Part shown: piece after piece, positions 7,093 to 12,724 of the stretch | Position numbering within the stretch: position 1 is the stretch's first letter | Layout of the letters: each line of letters begins with the position of its first letter | Source: Liminaster sp045576355 | GTDB lineage: Bacteria > Bacteroidota > Bacteroidia > Bacteroidales > UBA3663 | Direction: 5' to 3' | Length of the DNA stretch: 12,724 nt | Assembly: GCA_045576355.1 (NCBI GenBank) | Contig: JAZNGG010000041.1 | Location: 1 to 12,724, forward strand | Translations under genes and position numbers: made by a program | Notes under the pieces: generated by a model | Told to the model about the DNA's origin: nothing | What the model saw: the letters and a program-made list of their open reading frames with translations, nothing else | Database searches by the model: none

Positions 7093-8556
7093 TTACTTTG
7101 ACAAACTAATTTCTCGGATTAACGCACATAAATATTTCCAAAATTTATCTACACTATTGATTTCGACATACTCTAATGGACTGTGTGGATGATGTATAGA
7201 TGGACCTATACTGATAATGTCAATGTTTTTATAATGAGTAGAAAAAATGCCACACTCCAATCCGCAGTGTACTTTGTTGACTGATGGATAGGTGTTAAAA
7301 GTCTGATGATAAACCGTTTTTGCTATACTCAATAATGGAGAAGATTTACTAAGTTCCCAGCCCGGATAAGCAGAGTCAAATTCTACACGAGCTCCACCTA
7401 ATAAAAAGACACTTTGCAATTGAGATGCTAAAACACGTTTCCCTTCCTCGCTTAAACTCCTTATCAAGAATAAGACTACTGTCTCTTCGTTATTGGTCTC
7501 GATCAGAGCTAAATTTGAAGATGTCTCGACCACCCCATTGTCTTCGGGAGACATTCTCCAAAGTCCGTCATGACATGCCTCAACGCAGTTAATTACATCG
7601 TCCTGGATCTCTTCAGGCAATAATGTAGTTGGGAGTGCTGTCACTTCTGCAGTGAGAGAGAGAGCATCTTCGATGTTACGATATTCATAACTATACAGCT
7701 CATTGTAATACTTTATCTCCTCCATCATGTCATCCACCAATTCCTCCGGGACTGTAATGACTGCATATGCCTCGCGTGGTATGGCATTACGTAAACTTCC
7801 GGCTTTTACAGAGGCTAAACGAGCTTCGTAATTTATGACTGCATGTTTTAGAAATCTGAAAAGCAGTTTGCAGGCATTGCCCCTACCAAGATGGATGTCC
7901 ATACCGGAATGTCCGCCTTTCAGACCTTTAAGAGAAATTTTTATTGCAACATCTCCCTCGGGAATATTATAATCCATCCGATAATTAAATCTGGCAGTCA
8001 TATTAACTGCTCCGGCACAACCGATCATAATTTTGCCTTCAGATTCAGAATCTGTATTGATCATATATTCACCTTTAAGCCAGTTTTCCTGCAGCTGATT
8101 GGCTCCTGTCATCCCTGTTTCTTCATCGACAGTAAAAAGGCATTCGATGGGGCCGTGCCGGAGTGTTTTATCCTCCATTACAGAGAGTAACGCAGCCATC
8201 CCTACCCCATTATCTGCGCCCAGGCTGGTTCTTTTAGCCATGACCCATTTACCATCCACGATCCGAGGGTTGATTGGATCACATAGAAAGTTATGATTAT
8301 GTCCTTCTTCTGCTTGAGGCACCATATCCATGTGTGCTTCTAATATCAGCCCTGCTGCGGACTCACATCCTTCTGACGGGGGTAGCGAGACACGAATATT
8401 GCCTATACCATCAGTTTCAACCTCAAGATCTAAAGCGTGTGCTTTATCTATAATAAACAGCCTTATGGCATCCAAATGACCAGAAGGATGTGGAATGGCA
8501 CATATCTTTTTAAAGTTATTCCAAACTATTTTAGGCTCTAAATTTTCGATACTCAT
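7093..8556 (-). CDS. pepD: Aminoacyl-histidine dipeptidase (PepD-type, M20 family)
   Basis: A zinc peptidase hydrolysing dipeptides such as carnosine-like Xaa-His substrates, normally cytosolic. From the ATG at 8556 it has 487 residues, matching the PepD length (485 in E. coli). Metal and catalytic residues are visible: His75 and Asp77 in EAHMDM, Asp115 in GADNG, the Glu145-Glu146 pair in DEETG, Asp169 in NTDSE, and His458 in the C-terminal HPHSPLE. GHSGMDIHLGRGNA (215-228) marks the dimerisation or lid segment. I chose this start for family length. An in-frame ATG at 8607 overlaps the stop of the upstream gene as ATGA and would add 17 mostly hydrophobic residues. The gene follows the UPF0104-type membrane protein gene, probably in one transcript. 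Confidence 0.88.
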   Translation of the reverse strand: MSIENLEPKIVWNNFKKICAIPHPSGHLDAIRLFIIDKAHALDLEVETDGIGNIRVSLPPSEGCESAAGLILEAHMDMVPQAEEGHNHNFLCDPINPRIVDGKWVMAKRTSLGADNGVGMAALLSVMEDKTLRHGPIECLFTVDEETGMTGANQLQENWLKGEYMINTDSESEGKIMIGCAGAVNMTARFNYRMDYNIPEGDVAIKISLKGLKGGHSGMDIHLGRGNACKLLFRFLKHAVINYEARLASVKAGSLRNAIPREAYAVITVPEELVDDMMEEIKYYNELYSYEYRNIEDALSLTAEVTALPTTLLPEEIQDDVINCVEACHDGLWRMSPEDNGVVETSSNLALIETNNEETVVLFLIRSLSEEGKRVLASQLQSVFLLGGARVEFDSAYPGWELSKSSPLLSIAKTVYHQTFNTYPSVNKVHCGLECGIFSTHYKNIDIISIGPSIHHPHSPLEYVEINSVDKFWKYLCALIREISLSK

Positions 8557-8603
8557 ATCCGCAATGATTAAGAAGGAAAGTAATAATATTAACAATAATG
8601 AAG

Positions 8604-9620
8604 TCATTGTGTCTGTTTTTTTCTGATGAATACATAGACCAATGCATATAGACCTAACAGCAGTACAAATCCCTGTTCGATAGCCCACGATACTAACGCA
8701 AATGACAGAGCTTCAGCCTCCCCGATCCCGTAGCATCCTAATGCAAAAATTACTGCAGCATGCCAGGCTCCTAAACCTCCTTGCACCGGGACCAATAGGG
8801 AAAGCGAACCCATCACAAAGATGGCCAGACCTGCCAAGGGATCTAAATGAGACGTAAAATCGAAAAAGAATAGACTGGTATAAGAATTGACATAATAAGC
8901 TCCCCAGATCGCTATAGAGTAAAGCAGATAGAGCGACCAATTCTTCATTTTCATTATGCTCATTACACCCTGCCATAGTCTGTGGATCAACCTGGAAATA
9001 TAATCATAAAATCGACTGCCACGTAGTATTCTTAACAAACTGACCATGAGCAAAACAAAAAGAATTATCCCGATCCATAACCAAGGGGAAGAAACGAAAT
9101 TTACCACACGAGCACCGAAGTCAGAACTATTTTCTAAAAAACTGAAAAACACTCTTTTTTGGAGCAGGAAAGCAGCTAGTGCCATCGTCGCTGCACAGAT
9201 CATGTCCACCAAACGCTCAGATATCATCGACCCAATCGACTTAGAAAATGATAAGCCGGAAACTTGCGAAACATAGTTACATCTCCAAAACTCCCCCAGT
9301 CGCGGGAAAACCAGATTTAAACCATAATTACCAAAAACAGAGACAGACATATCATGAGCCGAAGGATTTGCTCCCATAGTGCGAAGCTGTAACCGCCATC
9401 TCAAGCCTCGCAGCACATGACTGATCCATGCGAAGACAAGAGATACGACAACCCATGTCCATGAGATGCCTTGTCGGATAATAGAGACAACACGATCGAC
9501 ATCCACATCTTTATATATTACCCAAAATATTCCACATCCGAAAAGAAGTGGCAATATTAATTTGAGCATTTTTTGGATATTAGTTTTCAACTTAAATTGT
9601 TCTTTATAAATTGTATCCAA
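8604..9620 (-). CDS. UPF0104 / LPG-synthase-TM family integral membrane protein
   Basis: A multi-pass membrane protein of 338 residues resembling the transmembrane flippase-like domain of lysylphosphatidylglycerol synthases (UPF0104, PF03706), without the soluble aminoacyl-transferase domain of MprF. Family motifs visible are PRLGEFWR (106-113), ERLVDM (135-140) and VPVQGGLGAWHA (277-288). Hydrophobic spans lie near 18-37, 53-70, 139-153, 180-198, 229-248, 262-280, 287-298 and 313-332. Stand-alone members are common in Bacteroidota and are annotated as flippase-like, but substrate and direction are unknown. Its TGA overlaps an ATG in the pepD frame (ATGA), suggesting translational coupling. 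The start at 9620 is about 47 bp from a -7-like box. An internal Met at residue 18 (9569) directly before the first hydrophobic span is an alternative. Confidence 0.8.
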   Translation of the reverse strand: MDTIYKEQFKLKTNIQKMLKLILPLLFGCGIFWVIYKDVDVDRVVSIIRQGISWTWVVVSLVFAWISHVLRGLRWRLQLRTMGANPSAHDMSVSVFGNYGLNLVFPRLGEFWRCNYVSQVSGLSFSKSIGSMISERLVDMICAATMALAAFLLQKRVFFSFLENSSDFGARVVNFVSSPWLWIGIILFVLLMVSLLRILRGSRFYDYISRLIHRLWQGVMSIMKMKNWSLYLLYSIAIWGAYYVNSYTSLFFFDFTSHLDPLAGLAIFVMGSLSLLVPVQGGLGAWHAAVIFALGCYGIGEAEALSFALVSWAIEQGFVLLLGLYALVYVFIRKKQTQ

Positions 9621-9666
9621 TAATTCAGAGCAGTTGTTACAACATGCTGATGAAACATAATTTTTG

Positions 9667-9674
9667 CGAATATA
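9667..9674 (-). promoter_or_regulatory. -7-like box of the membrane protein/pepD unit
   Basis: Read on the minus strand this is TATATTCG, one base off TAnnTTTG and the same C variant as the divergent hisS promoter. No clear -33 TTTG is found, so it is a tentative promoter for the membrane protein gene and pepD. Confidence 0.35.
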
Positions 9675-9797
9675 CGATAATTTTACTGATTATGAAAATC
9701 ATAAGGACAATAATTCAATAAACCATCTCCTCCGATGCTTTAATGTTAACCCGAGGTGTCAAGAGCGAAACACGAAACAATAATTATCAACTAAAGT

Positions 9798-9828
9798 TTT
9801 GGCTTATCAGCAAAAATATGTAAATTCG
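9798..9828 (+). promoter_or_regulatory. Promoter of hisS
   Basis: TTTG at 9798-9801 and TAAATTCG at 9821-9828, spaced by 19 bp, fit the Bacteroidota promoter with a single T-to-C change in the -7 box. The predicted start near 9834 leaves a leader of about 60 nt before the ATG at 9896. It points away from the membrane-protein/pepD unit. Confidence 0.6.
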
Positions 9829-9895
9829 CAGCTCCAATGTTATTAGCATACCTTTAAAATTGATATATACAAAATTCTCTAAATTGAGAAATATT

Positions 9896-11275
9896 ATGGC
9901 AAACGTTAAACCATCCATCCCAAAGGGGACAAGAGACTTCTCTCCCACAGAGATGTCCAAACGAAATTATATTTTTGACACCATAAAAGAGGTCTATGCA
10001 CTCTACGGCTTCCAGCAAATTGAGACACCTTCCATCGAGCAACTCTCTACCCTCATGGGCAAATATGGAGAGGAGGGAGACAAACTCCTCTTTAAGATAC
10101 TTGACTCCGGAGACTTCCTAAGGGGGGTTACACCTGAAGACCTATCCTCGGGAGGCAATGGTAAATTAGCTGCCAAAATCTGTGAAAAAGGTCTGCGTTA
10201 TGATTTGACCGTCCCCTTTGCACGTTTTGTCACTATGCATCGTGACGAATTGACATTTCCCTTCAAGCGCTATCAGATACAGCCTGTCTGGCGTGCAGAT
10301 AGGCCACAAAAAGGGCGTTATCGTGAGTTTTTCCAGTGTGATGCAGACGTTGTCGGCAGTGACTCCTTGCTCTGCGAGGTGGAGTTGATCCAGATAATGG
10401 ACGAAGTTTTTCGTCGCTTCGGCATCCGGGTTGCCATCAAGATAAACAATCGCAAGATACTCTCCGGCATTGCCGAAGTCATAGGAGCACCTCATCTTCT
10501 TGTTGACATTACTGTAGCAATAGACAAGTTGGACAAAATCGGTTTGGACAATGTCAATGCCGAATTACTTACCAAAGGGCTTTCCTCCGATGCGCTAGCA
10601 CTCTTGCAGCCCATCATTACCCTTCAGGGGACTAACCGGGAGAAACTGCAGACCCTGCGTCAAGTTCTCTCCTCCTCTGCTATAGGGTTGCAGGGCATAG
10701 AGGAAGTTGCCTACATCTTGGACCGTGTCGAAGCCTTTGATCTGACAGCCAGCATAGATATGGACCTCACTTTGGCGCGTGGACTCAACTATTACACCGG
10801 CGCCATATTTGAGGTCAAAGCTTTAGACGTTGAGATAGGCAGCATTACCGGAGGTGGCCGATATGACAACCTCACGGGTGTCTTTGGCATGCCCGGAGTC
10901 TCAGGAGTTGGTATCTCGTTTGGCGCAGACCGCATATATGACGTTTTAAATCAGCTTGACCTCTACCCTAAAGATGCTTTGCAAACCACACAAGTCCTTA
11001 TTGCCACCTTTGGCGAAGCGGAACAGACATTTGCCTTGCCTCTTCTTCATTCGCTCCGTCTTGTCGGTATTCGCTCCGAACTCTATCCAGATGCTAAAGC
11101 CAAAATGAAAAAACAGATGAGTTATGCTGATGGAAAACATATTCCCTTTGTCGTCATCATTGGCAGTGACGAAATGAATAGCCGATCAGTAACCCTAAAA
11201 AACATGGAGACGGGCGTACAGCAAAAAGTTGCAGTTGAAGATTTAGTTACGGCTGTTCGGAGTGAGATGGGGTAA
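9896..11275 (+). CDS. hisS: Histidyl-tRNA synthetase
   Basis: A class II synthetase charging tRNA-His in the cytosol. I start it at 9896 (MANVKPSIPKGTRDF) rather than the in-frame ATG at 9860, because family members begin just before PKGTRDF. This gives 459 residues. Visible elements: ETPSIEQLSTLMGK with an insert up to about 98 common in Bacteroidales enzymes, DLTVPFAR (103-110), motif 2 around PVWRADRPQKGRYREFFQCD (130-149), the histidine-specific ARGLNYYTG (294-302), and motif 3 with GGGRYDNLTG (319-328) and GVGISFGADR (337-346). The anticodon-binding domain runs from about 366 to the end. GC content is clearly higher than in the dapA/pyrD region. Its stop codon abuts mobile-element-like sequence, no terminator follows, and the last few residues could have been altered by the junction. 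Confidence 0.95.
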   Translation: MANVKPSIPKGTRDFSPTEMSKRNYIFDTIKEVYALYGFQQIETPSIEQLSTLMGKYGEEGDKLLFKILDSGDFLRGVTPEDLSSGGNGKLAAKICEKGLRYDLTVPFARFVTMHRDELTFPFKRYQIQPVWRADRPQKGRYREFFQCDADVVGSDSLLCEVELIQIMDEVFRRFGIRVAIKINNRKILSGIAEVIGAPHLLVDITVAIDKLDKIGLDNVNAELLTKGLSSDALALLQPIITLQGTNREKLQTLRQVLSSSAIGLQGIEEVAYILDRVEAFDLTASIDMDLTLARGLNYYTGAIFEVKALDVEIGSITGGGRYDNLTGVFGMPGVSGVGISFGADRIYDVLNQLDLYPKDALQTTQVLIATFGEAEQTFALPLLHSLRLVGIRSELYPDAKAKMKKQMSYADGKHIPFVVIIGSDEMNSRSVTLKNMETGVQQKVAVEDLVTAVRSEMG

Positions 11276-12723
11276 TCCTCAATCTTCTTTCCTGTCTCGC
11301 GTGAGATAGCCTCCTGCATGACACGCAGCGACCGAAGACCATCCACATAAGCCTCGGCGAAGTTGTTGCGGAAACCTTTCGTCCTCCGCTCATACTCCTC
11401 ACTCGCGCCTCCAACAGACGTAACTCTAAGCGCAATATCCTCCTCCTCTTTCGCACGAAGCGCAGCAGCCAAGCCGCTATCTTTGTAACCTCCACTTTCC
11501 AAATCATCCAAAAGTTGGCTGACCGGAGAGGAATCTCCTATTCTGAATGAAATATTTTCAGGGAAAAATGTTGGATTTTCAAATTCTGCAACTACCTTTG
11601 TAACGGAATCCAAATCAAGATATTCAACGTCAGCGAGATTGGTTCGCTGTTTGTCTATTAAGGTTTGGATTTTTTCTTTGTTAAGATACAGAGCCTTGCC
11701 TTGATTTATCCAATTCAACCACTCTCCGTTGTCCTTTGGAAACACATTGCGAATACTATTCACTTCAAGCACTCTACCTTCAACCGATGGTCGAATAGCA
11801 AGACCCACAATAAAGTTTTTATCTTCATGTTGTATCTCAACTACAACATTCTGAGCTTTGGTCTTGTCTCCATAGGCAAATACTGCTATAGGAGAATAAA
11901 GAGATTTCACCAGATCTTTCACCTCAGACAACGAATAATCATGTCCGTAATTCTTCGATTTTTCTTGTAATCTTGCTGAACTTAATTGAATGGGGACATC
12001 TGCCATCCCCGCACTTCTCAGAATTTCGCTCGGCATCCCCAACTGATATACATGATCCTTTGGTAAAGTGCCATCAATCTGCATTTGAAGTTCCACATTA
12101 AAACGTGAATTTACCCCCTCTTCCGACTTCTTCCACTCTGCAAAAGTCAATTCGCCATCTACAATTGGTCTTATCTTCTTCTTAAGTTCTTTTTCTGCTT
12201 CATCCGCCCATTTTCTAAATGCACGGCTACCATCAGTCCAATAAGATTCCCAATCCCAATCTTGTAATTTCCCGTTAGTAACAATTCGAACACCATTGCT
12301 TGCTATGTATTCTTGGAGAATAGGATGCTCCGCTTCATACTGCTCTTTGTACTTCTCATACTCTTTTAGGATAGCCATATCTATTTGATCTTCCATTTCT
12401 CTGGCTGCTTGTAATCGCTCAAATTCCCTGTCAATGATGTCTCGGATTTCATCCACTGTACCCTTTTCTCCCTTTGCATACCTACGAGAAAGCGCATCAA
12501 TTTCAGACTTGTGATTAGCATAAATTTCAGCATAATCCTCTTCCACCCATCCATAAAACGTTGTCCGGTTGCCAAACTTAGAGGTGTGATGCCATTCACT
12601 ATCATTAATAATCCATGCATCCACAAGGGCTTTAAGCGAAGCATCGGTGATGCCATACTCTTTCTTGAAGTCTGTCTTGGGGTATCTGCCATCTTCACGA
12701 GCCTCTGCAGCGCGTCTCGACAT
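11122..12723 (-). CDS. Truncated polyvalent protein fragment of a mobile element
   Basis: The frame reads leftward from the window edge and may extend beyond it, although an ATG lies at 12723. Residues 1-484 look like part of the very large multidomain proteins of Bacteroidales phages and conjugative elements: MSRRAAEAREDGRYPKTDFK, a WHHTSKFGN segment (44-52), a charged, probably coiled stretch (60-135), and a region from LGMPSEIL (228-235) through SPIAVF, KNFIVGL, VNSIRNVFPKDN and LNWINQGKALY to LADVEYLDL (363-371). That region resembles the MuF C-terminal-type domain found in such proteins, recalled from memory. A charged segment (about 400-450) and GFRNNFAEAYVDGL follow. At Tyr484 the frame crosses the hisS stop, and the final 49 residues are antisense of hisS, giving a non-native tail. 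The true gene is therefore cut at its 3' end and probably non-functional. Confidence 0.65.
   Translation of the reverse strand: MSRRAAEAREDGRYPKTDFKKEYGITDASLKALVDAWIINDSEWHHTSKFGNRTTFYGWVEEDYAEIYANHKSEIDALSRRYAKGEKGTVDEIRDIIDREFERLQAAREMEDQIDMAILKEYEKYKEQYEAEHPILQEYIASNGVRIVTNGKLQDWDWESYWTDGSRAFRKWADEAEKELKKKIRPIVDGELTFAEWKKSEEGVNSRFNVELQMQIDGTLPKDHVYQLGMPSEILRSAGMADVPIQLSSARLQEKSKNYGHDYSLSEVKDLVKSLYSPIAVFAYGDKTKAQNVVVEIQHEDKNFIVGLAIRPSVEGRVLEVNSIRNVFPKDNGEWLNWINQGKALYLNKEKIQTLIDKQRTNLADVEYLDLDSVTKVVAEFENPTFFPENISFRIGDSSPVSQLLDDLESGGYKDSGLAAALRAKEEEDIALRVTSVGGASEEYERRTKGFRNNFAEAYVDGLRSLRVMQEAISRETGKKIEDYPISLRTAVTKSSTATFCCTPVSMFFRVTDRLFISSLPMMTTKGICFPSA
11271..11278. other. Junction between hisS and mobile-element-like DNA
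   Basis: The hisS stop TAA is at 11273-11275. The polyvalent-protein frame looks native only to its right (up to IEDY, codon 11272-11274) and becomes antisense hisS to its left. The breakpoint therefore lies within a few bases of the hisS stop. No inverted repeat, target-site duplication or attachment core can be recognised from one side alone. Confidence 0.5.
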
Positions 12724-12724
12724 C

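Noticed and set aside
8557..8688. Long upstream extension of the pepD frame to 8688
   Set aside because: The first 27 codons lie inside the membrane protein gene in another frame and give no PepD-like sequence. Only the ATGs at 8607 and 8556 are plausible.
9046..9276. Plus-strand open frame opposite the membrane protein gene
   Set aside because: Antisense of hydrophobic coding sequence, with no promoter or family resemblance.
9860..9895. Upstream in-frame ATG for hisS at 9860 (12 extra residues)
   Set aside because: Histidyl-tRNA synthetases of this type begin just before PKGTRDF. The ATG at 9896 fits, and the extra residues look like translated leader.
10166..10495. 109-codon minus-strand frame inside hisS
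   Set aside because: It mirrors conserved hisS motifs and has no independent support.
11665..11970. Plus-strand 101-codon open frame inside the polyvalent-protein region
   Set aside because: It is antisense to clearly protein-like sequence, shows no recognisable family, and is best explained as a shadow.
11276..12724. Integrase-type attachment site at the hisS 3' end
   Set aside because: The element gene is cut in mid-frame at the junction, and no integrase, repeat or duplicated core is visible within the window.

Overview
The window reads as a Bacteroidota chromosome segment, most likely order Bacteroidales. Supporting this are AT-rich DNA, several promoters with the Bacteroidota-type -7 box TAnnTTTG (two with a -33 TTTG at 19-20 bp spacing), no consistent Shine-Dalgarno sequences, and protein sequences (DapA, PyrK/PyrD, HisS, PepD, a RelA-type RSH) that look like Bacteroidales versions. 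I cannot place it to genus. The functional calls rest on motifs recognised by eye, not on database searches.

Layout. Bases 1-3325 carry four rightward genes: a small XRE-type regulator behind a promoter overlapped by two palindromes, pyrK-pyrD (class 1B dihydroorotate dehydrogenase, pyrimidine synthesis), and dapA (lysine/diaminopimelate synthesis) with its own well-formed promoter. A 14-bp hairpin closes the block. Bases 3410-6564 run leftward: a long (p)ppGpp synthetase whose N-terminal hydrolase centre has lost its metal-binding residues, followed by a lipoprotein of unknown function. A gene-poor stretch follows (6589-7092), with a tandem DnaA-box-like repeat, a possible 34-residue hydrophobic peptide and what may be decayed coding sequence. 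Bases 7093-9620 hold a leftward two-gene unit, a UPF0104-type membrane protein overlapping a PepD-type dipeptidase by ATGA. Histidyl-tRNA synthetase is transcribed divergently from it (9896-11275).

The right end (about 11276-12724) is different. It is a fragment of a large multidomain protein of the 'polyvalent protein' kind carried by Bacteroidales phages and conjugative elements. It is transcribed toward hisS and its reading frame runs abruptly into the antisense of the hisS 3' end. No recombinase, tRNA attachment site or terminal repeat is visible at the junction, so it looks like a truncated mobile-element remnant or a rearrangement (or assembly) breakpoint, with the rest beyond the window.

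Apart from that edge, most of the window is housekeeping metabolism. I do not see a complete new system. The best leads are the hisS/mobile-element junction, the hydrolase-dead RSH with its unknown lipoprotein neighbour, the XRE operator, and the small-ORF/repeat region upstream of relA.
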